DNA of 36,167 bases from an uncultured Ruthenibacterium sp. (GCA_944386565.1 CALXBO010000021.1:1-36167), one strand, 5' to 3'; shown: positions 1 to 8,223, counted from the first letter of the stretch. The notes: generated by a model from the sequence alone, not told the origin. Made by a program: numbers and translations.

Positions 1-737
1 CGCACGGCGGCGTCCTGACTGTATCCGTAGACGAGGAACACGTCCATCAGATACGGCGAATAGGGCAGATCCGTCAGCGTGCGGGCGAACTCCATGGCGG
101 CGATCTCCCCGAGGCAGCCGATCGTCGAGCGGTTGTGCAGGGGCTTCGGGGCCCACAGCTCCACCTTCTCGGTGCGCGTGAAGATCTCCTTCTTGTTCGT
201 CTCCTCCACATAGTGGAACAGCTCGTGGGCAAGCAAGAGCGAGCCGATGTCGAGCTTCGGGGTCAGCACGGCTTTCACGCCCGGCTCGATCAGCGTCGTG
301 CGCGCCTTGCGCACCGCGTCCATGTACAGATAGATGTGGTTGGGCGCCTTGTACTCGGCGAACAGCACGCGCGCGGCGCTCTTGGGCATTTCGGGATACT
401 CCACCAGCATGCCCATCTTCTTCGCCAGCTCCGTCGGATCGGACGTGCCGTACTGCTGCGAGATCTTCTGCGCGTACTCGCGGCCGCAGGCGTTCGCCTT
501 CTGCGTCAGTTCGAGCCGCTTTTCCGGCGTGAACTTGCGGTTGAGCGGATCGCGCGAAAACGCGTATGTGCCCCAGCCCTCTTCGTCGACGCGCAGCAGG
601 TCCTCCATCATCTGGCCGATGGGGCGCGGCGCCACGGGCGCGAGCTGCGGGCCGCCGCGCGACGATCCGCGCTGCTTGCCGAACAGGCCGTCGGCAATGG
701 GTTCGAAATACGGTTTCACTTTTTCCTTGAAGCTCAT
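1..737 (-). CDS. ImmA/IrrE-like HExxH zinc metallopeptidase, 3' end outside window
   Basis: The minus frame is open from ATG at 737 to the window edge (245 codons), so the C-terminus is missing. A ribosome site (AAGGAA) lies 8-9 bases before the ATG. Residues 171-175 read HELFH, a gluzincin-type HExxH zinc motif, followed by YVEE. A later GCLGEIAAMEFAR segment could supply the third, glutamate ligand. The preceding stretch (YGTSDPTELAKKMGMLVEY and a beta-rich part) resembles the front of ImmA/IrrE-type peptidases, which are often tied to stress or mobile-element regulators. No signal peptide or membrane segment is visible, so it is probably cytoplasmic. No XRE-type partner is in the window, though one could lie beyond the edge. 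The metallopeptidase call is firm; the subfamily and the substrate are inference. Confidence 0.75.
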   Translation of the reverse strand, partial: MSFKEKVKPYFEPIADGLFGKQRGSSRGGPQLAPVAPRPIGQMMEDLLRVDEEGWGTYAFSRDPLNRKFTPEKRLELTQKANACGREYAQKISQQYGTSDPTELAKKMGMLVEYPEMPKSAARVLFAEYKAPNHIYLYMDAVRKARTTLIEPGVKAVLTPKLDIGSLLLAHELFHYVEETNKKEIFTRTEKVELWAPKPLHNRSTIGCLGEIAAMEFARTLTDLPYSPYLMDVFLVYGYSQDAAV

Positions 738-815
738 GTGTCGTTTCCTTCCCGGTGACGGTTTTTTCTCAGTATACAGAAATGCGGCGCGCCGTGCAAG
801 AGGCGCGGATAAGCC

Positions 816-848
816 AACGGGGCGCGTCCTTTCGGGACGCGCCCCGTT
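816..848. terminator. GC-rich hairpin terminator between hydantoinase-like gene and metallopeptidase gene
   Basis: A perfect 14-bp stem (816-829 with 835-848) closes a 5-base loop just after the stop of the minus-strand gene ending at 861. The T-tract is weak on minus and four Ts long on plus. It most likely ends the minus transcript. Confidence 0.7.
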
Positions 849-860
849 TTGTGCAGGAAA

Positions 861-2996
861 TTACATGACGTCGTTGATGGAAGCGACCACGATGATCTCC
901 TCTTCGGGATCGCGGTCCATGACGTCGAGGTCCATCAGCAGCAGGACCTGCTCCAGGTCGACGGCGGAGTAGTCGCACACACGCGGGCCGACGCACAGGA
1001 AGTAGTCCGGGCGCAGGACGGAGTCCGTCTTGAACGTGGCAAGGTTGTTCCACATATCGGAGACGACTTCCTTGTAGTCCTTCGCTTTGCACTTCGTGAC
1101 GGCGCCGTGCGAGCACTGCACCTTGATGAAGCCCTTCAGGTCGACGATGCGGATCGGGTTCCTGTCGCCGCGCGTGCCCTGATAGACGTAGAACTTCTCG
1201 CTCTTCTCGGCCAGCTTGACGTCGGACACCTTCGGGCCGAAGTCGTCAACGGCCAGCTGCATGGCCTCTTCCTCGGTGCACTCGGCCAGCAGATCGGTCG
1301 TCTTGACCTCGGTCGAGCCCGTGGCGATGGCCGTGATCTTACCGGTCTGCGAGTCGATCTCGATGTGCACCTCGATGGTGTCAGGCGCAGCGCCGGAACC
1401 GATGGCGGCGTCCATCGCTTCCTTCTTCAGTTCGGCGATGTCCTTCTGCGTGGGGTTCGGCACGATGCGTTCGACCACGTCGCGCACCATGGCGAGCGCG
1501 ACGCCGATGGACGAGATGACCTCGGCGTTCTCGGGGATGGAGTACGGGACGTCCATCTTCTCGGCGCAGTAGCAGATGAGCGCAGCAGCGCCGCCGCCGC
1601 AGCCGACGAGCTTGATCTGGTCGTGGTCGAGCTGATACTTCTCGGCCAGCTCGGTGATGCACTGGTTGACCTTCTCGAACGACTTGTCCAGGATCTGGCG
1701 GGCCAGCTCCTCAACGGTGATGCCCAGCTTGTCGGCGACCGGCTGCATGGCCTTGCGCGCGGAGTTGGCATTGCCGTGCGCGAAGTACTGCGGCTCGATG
1801 AGGCCCAGGACGTTCGCGGCGCAGGTGTTCGTGATGGTGATGCGCTTGCCGCTGGCAAGGCGGATGACGACGTAGTCGTCGGGGTCGCCCTTCTTGGGCT
1901 GGATCAGCTCGACCTGCGGGTCGACGATCTCTTCCTCGGGCGTGAAGGCGGCGTATTCGCAGCCGGCGATGTGGGCGGAACGCGGGCCGACGTCGACGAC
2001 TTCCTTGTCGTTGATGCGGACCATCGAGCCGCCGGCCGTGCCGAGAATGCGCACGTCGAGCGAGTTGATGTAGGTGGGGTGTCCGCCGATGATGGCGTAG
2101 TCAACGCCCGGACGGCCGTTCTTGATGACGCCGATGTTCGTCGTCGTGCCGCCGACCTCGAAGTACACGGCGTTCGAGGCGCGCAGATACATCAGCGACC
2201 CCATGACGGAAGCGGCAGGGCCGGACATGGCCGTCAGGATGGGGCGCTTGCGCATCTCGCTGATCTCCATGACGCCGCCGTCGCCGCGCATGATCATCAG
2301 GGGGACCGTGACGCCCGCGGCGCGCACGGAGGACTCCGTCGCGTTGGCCGTGGCCATCATCTTCGGCAGGATGGCCGCGTTGATGGCGGCGGTGCGGGTG
2401 CGGCGGGTCAGGCCGTACAGCTTCGTGATGTCGGAAGCCATCGTGACAGGGATGCCCTTGGCCTGAGCGCAGTCGTGGATCTGCTCCTCTTCCGTGCCGC
2501 TGTCCACGCCGAACGCCATGGACGCGACGATGACCTCGGAGCCCTCGCCCTTCAGTTTGTCGATGGAGGCGTTGATCGTGTCGTTGTTGAGCTGCTTTTT
2601 CTTGATGAAGTCGTTGTGGATGGTGATCTTGCGGCCGACTTTCTCGTCGAGGATGATATCCTTCAGGCGCAGCTGGGGCTTGGCGAGCCAGCCCTCGAGG
2701 CCGCCGCCCGCGACGCCGATGACGCCGACCTGCGCAACGTCGCCCTCGATGAAGGCGTTCGTGGCCTGCGTGGTGGAGTGGGCAACGAACACAACATCTT
2801 CCGGAGCGATGTTGTTCTCGCGCAGGCAGTTCTCAAAGCACTGCACAACGCCGGCAGCAACGCCCTGCTCATGGTCGTGCGTCGTCTTAACTTCGTTCTT
2901 GCCGATGATCTCGTGGGTCAGGTTGTCGATGGCGACAGCCTTGGTGTGAGTACCGCCGACGTCGATACCCATGCGTACTTTTCTGTGTTCGGCCAT
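861..2996 (-). CDS. Hydantoinase/oxoprolinase family ATPase-like protein (HyuA-like, 711 aa)
   Basis: The start is ATG 2996 because a near-perfect AGGAGG site precedes it; the frame also runs further upstream. Residues 10-24 (GIDVGGTHTKAVAID) form the phosphate-1 loop of the sugar kinase/Hsp70/actin-like ATPase fold that opens hydantoinase A and 5-oxoprolinase proteins. HSTTQATNAF near residue 90 and a GGGAAALI-type segment in the C-terminal half also fit the family. Characterised members use ATP to open cyclic amides (hydantoins, 5-oxoproline) or activate ketones for carboxylation, usually with a HyuB-type partner. No HyuB is encoded in the window, so this is an orphan A-type protein. It follows a transporter gene in the same direction and is probably co-transcribed, which suggests the two handle one imported substrate. 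The substrate is unknown. Confidence 0.78.
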   Translation of the reverse strand: MAEHRKVRMGIDVGGTHTKAVAIDNLTHEIIGKNEVKTTHDHEQGVAAGVVQCFENCLRENNIAPEDVVFVAHSTTQATNAFIEGDVAQVGVIGVAGGGLEGWLAKPQLRLKDIILDEKVGRKITIHNDFIKKKQLNNDTINASIDKLKGEGSEVIVASMAFGVDSGTEEEQIHDCAQAKGIPVTMASDITKLYGLTRRTRTAAINAAILPKMMATANATESSVRAAGVTVPLMIMRGDGGVMEISEMRKRPILTAMSGPAASVMGSLMYLRASNAVYFEVGGTTTNIGVIKNGRPGVDYAIIGGHPTYINSLDVRILGTAGGSMVRINDKEVVDVGPRSAHIAGCEYAAFTPEEEIVDPQVELIQPKKGDPDDYVVIRLASGKRITITNTCAANVLGLIEPQYFAHGNANSARKAMQPVADKLGITVEELARQILDKSFEKVNQCITELAEKYQLDHDQIKLVGCGGGAAALICYCAEKMDVPYSIPENAEVISSIGVALAMVRDVVERIVPNPTQKDIAELKKEAMDAAIGSGAAPDTIEVHIEIDSQTGKITAIATGSTEVKTTDLLAECTEEEAMQLAVDDFGPKVSDVKLAEKSEKFYVYQGTRGDRNPIRIVDLKGFIKVQCSHGAVTKCKAKDYKEVVSDMWNNLATFKTDSVLRPDYFLCVGPRVCDYSAVDLEQVLLLMDLDVMDRDPEEEIIVVASINDVM

Positions 2997-3042
2997 TGGG
3001 TTTCCTCCTAAATATGAAAAAATAGCATTGACAAAGCCGGGT

Positions 3043-3112
3043 GCGGCGCGCTGCGCCGCCGGGAACGGACTGTTAATGAACACGCCGCCACCGCATGGAA
3101 TGGGTGGCGGCG
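3043..3112 (-). other. Two hairpins in the transporter-hydantoinase intercistronic leader
   Basis: The 172-base gap holds two perfect stems: 3083-3092 with 3103-3112 (10 bp), and 3043-3049 with 3053-3059 (7 bp, 3-base loop). Neither is followed by a real T-tract on the minus strand, so full termination is unlikely. They could set 3'-end stability of the transporter message or attenuate readthrough into the hydantoinase-like gene. Confidence 0.5.
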
Positions 3113-3168
3113 CACTCTCTTTCACCAATTCGTTCCGGATAACAAGATTGAGGGTGTCGTTCTTACGA

Positions 3169-4560
3169 TTATACGTACCAGACCTGATCCAGACCCGTCA
3201 TCGTGAACATCGTCAGGACGTACAGGAGGATCGAGATGATGTACAGGGTCGGGATGGAGAGCTTCAGGTAATCCTTCGACTCAACCTTCGTGTAGGCAAG
3301 GCCCCACGCAACCCAGGACTGCGTGATGCAGGAACCGATGTTGACGGTGATCGTCGGGATGGCGAACACAGCGTACAGGAACGGCACGGAGAAGCTGGCA
3401 ACATTGGACAGAACGCCCAGCGTGGCAGCGCCGCAGCCAACCAGCGTCATCGGGCCGCGGAACAGGCCCAGACCGGCGAGGATGGCGAACACGATGCAAA
3501 CGACCAGCTCGGTCTTCGGCATGATGGAGCCGAGGACGGCGTTGAAGTACGGGGACGCATAGGAAGCGACCTTGTTGAACATCGGCAGCGTGAGCAGGAA
3601 GCCGACCAGCGGAGCGGTGTCGACCACGCCGTCATAGTACAGCTTGTTGACGAGCTGGCAGGAAGCCTTGAAGCCGCCCTTCATCTTGCCGCACAGGAAC
3701 AGAGCGGCAAAGCCCGCGATGACGAAACCGCCGATGACGGAGAAGTTGAACGCGATGTTCAGGATGACCGGAACGATGGGCAGGATCAGCGTGTAGATCG
3801 GAGCGTCCTTCACGGCAGCAGAAGCGCCGCCGGCCGTCTGAGCGGCCCACGCGTGGGACGTCTTGGACTTGGAGAGGAACACACCGGCCATCACCGTCGT
3901 GACAACGAGGGCGATGATCAGGGCCGCATAGCCCCACTTGGCGGCGTACCAGCCGAGCGTGAAGTCGGGCATCTCATCGGCAGCGATGAAGAATGCACGG
4001 TACTGCGCAAAGTTGACCGGGTTCAGATAGATACCGGCAGCGACGGACTCCATGAAGGAGAACATCGCGATGGCCTTGGGGATGCCCAGGCTCATCATGA
4101 TGGGCAGCACGATAACGCCGATGGCGATAACGGGGCCCGCGCCGGTCATGGCGGTGAAGATAACGGCGGTGACGATGTTCAGAAGAGCCATCGTGACCAT
4201 CGGGCGGTCGCCGCCGAGCTCAACCGTCTTACGGATGATGGTGGAGGCAATGCCCGTCTCCATCAGCACGCGGCCGAACCAGGCGCCCCAGCACACGTTG
4301 ACGAGCGTGGTGCCCCAGCCTTCCGGCGCGGACTGATAAATACCGTTCAGAGCGGCGACAAACGCTTTGCCGTCGGCAAACTGAAGGACAGGATTCGCCT
4401 CAATAAAGGCAGGGCTGACAACCAGCGTGCCGAGCATCGGCAGCACCGTCCAGATGATCGTGATGACCAGGAAGCCGATCATCAGGTTGTAGCCTTTGAT
4501 GCAGTAATATGCAAGGCCGAAGAATGTCAGCAGCAGCAATACACCAATTACATATTCCAC
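3169..4560 (-). CDS. Multi-pass inner-membrane transporter, carboxylate/ion transporter type (463 aa)
   Basis: The start is GTG 4560, supported by GAGGAGG seven bases upstream. The protein is hydrophobic almost throughout, with roughly eleven to twelve predicted membrane segments beginning at residues 3-20 (IGVLLLLTFFGLAYYCIKG). A glycine-rich re-entrant-like stretch (TAMTGAGPVIAIGVIVLP) lies in the first half, and a similar pseudo-symmetric segment (LFRGPMTLVGCGAATLGVL) in the second. This two-halves layout is typical of the ion transporter superfamily (GntP, CitM, Dcu-like), which moves organic acids by proton or sodium symport. I cannot fix the family. It sits between a GntR regulator gene and the hydantoinase-like gene, so it may import or exchange their shared substrate. 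Export is not excluded. Confidence 0.7.
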   Translation of the reverse strand: MEYVIGVLLLLTFFGLAYYCIKGYNLMIGFLVITIIWTVLPMLGTLVVSPAFIEANPVLQFADGKAFVAALNGIYQSAPEGWGTTLVNVCWGAWFGRVLMETGIASTIIRKTVELGGDRPMVTMALLNIVTAVIFTAMTGAGPVIAIGVIVLPIMMSLGIPKAIAMFSFMESVAAGIYLNPVNFAQYRAFFIAADEMPDFTLGWYAAKWGYAALIIALVVTTVMAGVFLSKSKTSHAWAAQTAGGASAAVKDAPIYTLILPIVPVILNIAFNFSVIGGFVIAGFAALFLCGKMKGGFKASCQLVNKLYYDGVVDTAPLVGFLLTLPMFNKVASYASPYFNAVLGSIMPKTELVVCIVFAILAGLGLFRGPMTLVGCGAATLGVLSNVASFSVPFLYAVFAIPTITVNIGSCITQSWVAWGLAYTKVESKDYLKLSIPTLYIISILLYVLTMFTMTGLDQVWYV

Positions 4561-4580
4561 AAAATAACCTCCTCAAAAAA

Positions 4581-4617
4581 TTTTTAGTTTTATCTGGGTA
4601 AAATTGGTGACTAAAAA
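4581..4617. repeat. Inverted repeat in the regulator-transporter gap
   Basis: TTTTTAGT at 4581-4588 is repeated inverted as ACTAAAAA at 4610-4617, in the 74-base gap between the GntR stop and the transporter GTG. On minus this AT-rich element lies just upstream of the transporter ribosome site. It could be a weak hairpin or a protein-binding site. Confidence 0.35.
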
Positions 4618-4634
4618 TAAAATGCGTCCCGTCT

Positions 4635-5351
4635 TCACGGCTGCGTGAAATAGTGCGGGAACGTGCTCGAGAGCATCTCCATGTCGCGCAGGGTGCGCTC
4701 GCTCCACTCGTCCGTCATGCGCACGGCCGCAGCCGCGTCGTGCCCGGACAGCGCGTCCAGAAGCTGCCTGTGGGCGGTGAGCCGCATCTCAAAGCCGTAC
4801 ATCTGCTCCGGCGCGCGCCGGTAACTGAAGTAGGAGACGGTCAGATACAGCACGCGCTGGGTGTCTCCCTGCAGCAGGCGGTAGGAATCCCAGATGCCCT
4901 CAAACCCGCAGCGCTCATACACCGTGCGGTACATCCCGGCTTCCTCTTCCAGAACGGCCTGCCCGTCGCTTGCGGCGAACATCTGCCGCTGCCGCTCCAC
5001 GCTTTCCTCAAAGCGCCGCGCGTCCTCGGGGCCGAAGCACGCGGCCGCGCGTTCCATCACGGCCGTTTCCAGCACGCGCCGCATGAACACGAATTCCCGC
5101 ACGCGTTTGGGTGAGATGCGCGACACCGCGCTTCCCCGCTGCGGGAACACTTCCACGAGGCCCTCGGAGGCGAGTTTGGCCACCGCATCGCGCACCGGCG
5201 TGCGGCTGATGCCGTACTGTGCCGCCAGACGGTTCTCGCTGAGCGGTTCTCCCGGCGTGCGGCGGAAATACAGGATGTCGTCCCGCAGAGCTTCATATGT
5301 ATCAGCCCGATGGATCTCGGTCTGCTTTGCCGCCGATTCGGAGACAGCCAT
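4635..5351 (-). CDS. GntR/FadR-family transcriptional regulator with FCD domain (238 aa)
   Basis: ATG 5351 is chosen over an in-frame upstream start because AAGGAGGT lies 9 bases before it. Residues about 20-80 form the GntR winged helix, with ENRLAAQYGISRTPVRDAVAKL as recognition region (shown here in parts: ENRLAAQYG, then ISRTPVRDAV). Residues about 90-225 are an alpha-helical FCD effector domain. FCD regulators usually repress sugar-acid, amino-acid or fatty-acid genes and release DNA when an acid binds near a metal. Here the D-x3-H position reads as a Glu and a Tyr and the last His also appears replaced, leaving only the AHRQLL histidine, so metal binding may be lost. It is read in the same direction as the transporter and hydantoinase-like genes and diverges from a second FCD regulator, so it probably controls one or both arms. 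Confidence 0.88.
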   Translation of the reverse strand: MAVSESAAKQTEIHRADTYEALRDDILYFRRTPGEPLSENRLAAQYGISRTPVRDAVAKLASEGLVEVFPQRGSAVSRISPKRVREFVFMRRVLETAVMERAAACFGPEDARRFEESVERQRQMFAASDGQAVLEEEAGMYRTVYERCGFEGIWDSYRLLQGDTQRVLYLTVSYFSYRRAPEQMYGFEMRLTAHRQLLDALSGHDAAAAVRMTDEWSERTLRDMEMLSSTFPHYFTQP

Positions 5352-5490
5352 GTCCCGCAGACCTCCTTTTTTATGACGCAAATGCGAACGCCGCCGCTTT
5401 TGTTCAAGAATAAAATATCATATTGCCCTATGAAAAGCAACCCTTTTTTTCACTTGTTTTATGTAAAAAACCTAAAAGCCATTTTTCATA

Positions 5491-5519
5491 TTGATATTTT
5501 TTATAAGAAGTGCTAACAT
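5491..5519 (+). promoter_or_regulatory. Sigma-70-type promoter for the plus-strand GntR gene and sugar-acid cluster
   Basis: TTGATA (5491-5496), a 17-base spacer and TAACAT (5514-5519) lie in AT-rich DNA about 130 bases before the regulator ATG at 5652. The -35 matches consensus at five of six positions and the -10 at four of six. Confidence 0.5.
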
Positions 5520-5520
5520 A

Positions 5521-5531
5521 CAAGTATACAG
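5521..5531. promoter_or_regulatory. Candidate GntR/FCD operator
   Basis: CAAGTATACAG contains the palindrome GTATAC (5524-5529) and resembles the TTGTATACAA-type sites bound by several FCD regulators. It lies directly downstream of the predicted -10, where a bound repressor would block initiation. Assignment to either neighbouring regulator is inference. Confidence 0.35.
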
Positions 5532-5651
5532 ACAAATTATTGGAAAATATGTAAAAATTTCGGGAAAAACTTTGTGGAAAGCGCCTGCTTCCGGCGCGTC
5601 CCCGCGCGGATGTGCGCTGTTTTTCCCGTCCGGACAAGGTGTGTTGGGGAA

Positions 5652-6380
5652 ATGAAAAAGCTGCTGATCGAAAAAACCGGCAGCGCGGAGAACGCGCGTG
5701 AATTCGCGTACCGCACGCTGAAAAAGAATATCCTGAATTTTGTTCTGGTTCCCGGCGACAGAATGAGCGAGGCCGCTGCGTCCGACGCGCTGGGCGCGAG
5801 CCGCACCCCCGTGCACGACGCATTTGCGCGTCTTGCGGAAGAGGGCCTCTTGTGCGTCGTGCCGCAAAAAGGTACAATGGTATCAGGCATTGACGCCGAC
5901 CGGGTGCGCCAGACGGTGTTCATGCGTTCTCAGCTCGGCGTGGCGGTGTGCGAAACGTTGTGTACAACAGGGATATCAGATGAACTTCTGTTTCGTGCGC
6001 AGGCCTGTGTGAACCGGCAGTATTTTCTGCTCGGCGCGCGCAGCTTTGCGGAACTGGCCGAGGCCGACGATGCGTTCCACTCTCTTCTGTTCGAGGCGAG
6101 CGGATACGATCTTGTCTGGCGCACGCTCGAGACGGTGAGCGCGGACGTTCAGCGCGTGTGCGTTCTTGCCGGGCAGGACAGCCGGTTCTGGGAGGATCGC
6201 ACGCACATGCTGGCCGCTCTGCTCGACGCGCTTCAGAAGCGCTCGGCGGAGCGCCTGTGCGAGACGGCGCGCGCGCATCTGTCGCAGCCTGCGGGCATTC
6301 TCCCGCGGCTGGTCAAAAAGCACGAGGAGCTGTTCTACACGCTCGACGACTCGCGCCGCCTGCTTCTGGAGGACGGCTGA
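5652..6380 (+). CDS. GntR/FadR-family transcriptional regulator with FCD domain (242 aa)
   Basis: The frame is open from GTG 5574, but AAGGTG about ten bases before ATG 5652 and the normal family N-terminus support the shorter form. An N-terminal GntR winged helix (about residues 10-75; ALGASRTPVHDAFARLAEEG as core) is followed by an FCD domain. Unlike the divergent regulator at 4635-5351, it keeps the expected metal-ligand set: DDAFH, the His in RTHMLAAL and the His in ETARAHLS. It may therefore bind a metal and a carboxylate effector. The gene heads the plus-strand sugar-acid cluster and ends 81 bases before the first enzyme gene. It is the best candidate for the cluster's local repressor, probably autoregulated through the site at 5521-5531. 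Confidence 0.88.
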   Translation: MKKLLIEKTGSAENAREFAYRTLKKNILNFVLVPGDRMSEAAASDALGASRTPVHDAFARLAEEGLLCVVPQKGTMVSGIDADRVRQTVFMRSQLGVAVCETLCTTGISDELLFRAQACVNRQYFLLGARSFAELAEADDAFHSLLFEASGYDLVWRTLETVSADVQRVCVLAGQDSRFWEDRTHMLAALLDALQKRSAERLCETARAHLSQPAGILPRLVKKHEELFYTLDDSRRLLLEDG

Positions 6381-6461
6381 CGCTTCGGCGGCTCAGCCTT
6401 GAGAAACCGCCCCCGCTTCTTTATTATCAATGAATCTGAATGAGGAAAGGAATTGTCTGAC

Positions 6462-7385
6462 ATGAAAATTGCTGTGATCGGCGCCGGCGCGATGGGTTCG
6501 CTGTACGGCGGCTACCTGTCCCGCAACAACGACGTAACGCTCATCGACACGGATGCCGCCAAGGTGGAGGCCGTGAACAAGAACGGCGTGCTCATCCGCG
6601 AAAAGAGCGGCGAGGACGTCACGTTCACGCCGCACGCTGCCACGTCGTCGGAGGGTCTCGGCGAGGCTGACCTCGTGATCCTCTTCGTGAAATCGCTGTT
6701 CTCCCGCTCGGCGCTCGCGTCGAACAAAGAGCTGTTCGGAAAGGACACCTACGTCCTGACGCTGCAGAACGGCGCGGGACACGACGACATCCTGCGGGAA
6801 TACATCGCCCCCGAGCGCATCATCATCGGCACGACACAGCACAACGCGTCCATTCTGGGCGTCGGCCACGTCAACCACGGCGGTTCCGGCCTGACGAACA
6901 TCGGCCCGCTCACGGGCGACCCCGCGCGTCTCGCGCCCATCGCCGAGAACTTCACCTCCTGCGGTCTTGAGGCCGTCGTCGCCGAGAACATCCAGGAGCT
7001 GATCTGGCACAAGCTGTTCACGAACGTCTCCGTGAGCGCGCTGACGGGCGTGCTCCAGATGAAGATGGGCTACATGCTCGACGATCCGCACGCGTGGACG
7101 CTGTGCGAGACGCTGATCCGCGAGGCCGTGGCCGTGGCGGAGGGCGAGGGCCTGCACTTCGATCCCGAGACGATCATCGAGGAGATCCGCGCGCTGCTCG
7201 TGTCCTCGCACGACGGCTACACGTCGATCTACGCTGACCTGCGCGACGGCCGCCGCACGGAAGTGGACACGATCTCCGGCGCTGTGGTGCGCGCCTCCGA
7301 GCGCAACGGCGTGCCCGCGCCGAGCCACAAGTTCATCGTGGAGATGGTGCACGCCATGGAGGACCGCCGCACCTATGACAAGTGA
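6462..7385 (+). CDS. Ketopantoate reductase (PanE/ApbA) family NAD(P)-dependent dehydrogenase (307 aa)
   Basis: ATG 6462 is preferred to TTG 6453 because AGGAAAGG (6443-6450) is well spaced only for the ATG. The N-terminal Rossmann fold opens with KIAVIGAGAMGSLYGGYL (GxGxxG), and the C-terminal helical domain has the family motif around residue 184: IWHKLFTN, then VSALTG. Lys184 and Asn188 match the catalytic Lys and first Asn of PanE, but the next conserved Asn is Ser192. True PanE reduces 2-dehydropantoate for pantothenate synthesis. Here the gene is followed only by sugar-acid catabolic genes and none for pantothenate, so a related 2-oxo or 3-oxo acid substrate is more likely. It is the first enzyme of the cluster, 75 bases before the cyclase gene. 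Family call firm, substrate unknown. Confidence 0.82.
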   Translation: MKIAVIGAGAMGSLYGGYLSRNNDVTLIDTDAAKVEAVNKNGVLIREKSGEDVTFTPHAATSSEGLGEADLVILFVKSLFSRSALASNKELFGKDTYVLTLQNGAGHDDILREYIAPERIIIGTTQHNASILGVGHVNHGGSGLTNIGPLTGDPARLAPIAENFTSCGLEAVVAENIQELIWHKLFTNVSVSALTGVLQMKMGYMLDDPHAWTLCETLIREAVAVAEGEGLHFDPETIIEEIRALLVSSHDGYTSIYADLRDGRRTEVDTISGAVVRASERNGVPAPSHKFIVEMVHAMEDRRTYDK

Positions 7386-7460
7386 GTTCCCGCGGCTCAC
7401 CGGCCGTCGGACTTGATACATTAGGACTCAATTTTTACTTTTGAAAGGAGCCTGCTAACT

Positions 7461-8150
7461 ATGGAACCTGTCTACAATCTTCAGGGCCTGCGCGTTGTCG
7501 ACCTGACCAAACCCCTCGATCCCGCGACCGAGACCCGCCGCTGCCACCTCTTCCGCTTCAACACCGGTGGCCCCATCCCCGACTTCCACACCATCATGGA
7601 CCTGACGAGCCACCTCGGCACGCACGCCGAGTGCCCGTATCACCATGACGACAACTGGCCCAGCGTTGCCGAGCTGCCGCTGACGACCTTTGTCGGCCGC
7701 GCCATCTATGTGAACATCGACTTCCTGGAGCCGCGCGCCCACATCTCGAAGGCCGACCTCGACCGCGCCTGCGGCGACTGGATGAAGGAAGGCGACATCG
7801 TCCTGATCGACTCGCCCTACAAGCTGACTCCGTTCACGCCCGACACGAACACCGAGAAGGACCAGCGCCTGCTCGTCAACGGCGAGACGGCCGAGTGGTT
7901 CCGTGATCACAAGGCGAAGTGCATCGGCTTCGGTGACGGCGTTTCCATCGAGAACTGCAACGAGGACGTCAAGCCCTTCCACGACATCCTGCTGGCTGAG
8001 AACATCATCTTTCTCGAAGTGCTCAAGAACCTTGAGCTGCTTCAGTCCCGCGTGTTCTTCATGAGCTATGCGCCGCTGCCCATCATGGGTCTGGACTCCT
8101 GCCCGGTGCGCGCGTACGCCATCGAAGGCCTGCCCGGATTCACCGAATAA
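7461..8150 (+). CDS. Cyclase-family metal-dependent hydrolase (kynurenine formamidase-like, 229 aa)
   Basis: The start is ATG 7461 with AAAGGAG upstream. The hallmark metal-binding stretch of the cyclase family (PF04199) lies at residues 48-62, where SHLGTHAECPYHH gives His51, His55 and Glu57; most members have Asp at the last position. The N-terminal VVDLTKPLDPATE is also typical. Characterised relatives hydrolyse N-formylkynurenine, isatin or other cyclic or acyl amides, and some act on lactones. In this cluster it could open a sugar lactone or a ring before dehydrogenation. That is inference from context, not from any residue I can point to. A possible internal promoter (TTGATA 7413-7418, 17-base spacer, weak TACTTT) lies just upstream. 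Confidence 0.82.
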   Translation: MEPVYNLQGLRVVDLTKPLDPATETRRCHLFRFNTGGPIPDFHTIMDLTSHLGTHAECPYHHDDNWPSVAELPLTTFVGRAIYVNIDFLEPRAHISKADLDRACGDWMKEGDIVLIDSPYKLTPFTPDTNTEKDQRLLVNGETAEWFRDHKAKCIGFGDGVSIENCNEDVKPFHDILLAENIIFLEVLKNLELLQSRVFFMSYAPLPIMGLDSCPVRAYAIEGLPGFTE

Positions 8151-8162
8151 TCCATGCCGCAA

Positions 8163-8191
8163 GGCCCGCCCGCTCTCTGTGCGGGCGGGCC
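8163..8191 (+). other. Intercistronic hairpin without T-tract
   Basis: A perfect 11-bp GC stem (8163-8173 with 8181-8191) around a 7-base loop sits 12 bases after the cyclase stop. It lacks a U-tract, so it looks like a stability or partial-attenuation element inside the operon. AGGAG sites for the next gene follow at 8206-8215. Confidence 0.55.
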
Positions 8192-8223
8192 CGCTTGGCA
8201 TGTACAGGAGAGGAGCACCGTTT

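Noticed and set aside
849..3011. 720-codon plus-strand open frame opposite the hydantoinase-like gene
   Set aside because: It is the antisense shadow of a GC-rich gene: Val/Asp/Leu/Arg/His-rich with no family motif and no ribosome site. The same holds for similar long frames opposite uxuB (9827-11467), pckG (15471-17123), glgB (27106-29145) and the metal ATPase (33975-36143).
5574..5651. GTG start extending the plus-strand GntR protein by 26 residues
   Set aside because: The extension is unlike the family and lacks a ribosome site; ATG 5652 has AAGGTG at proper distance.
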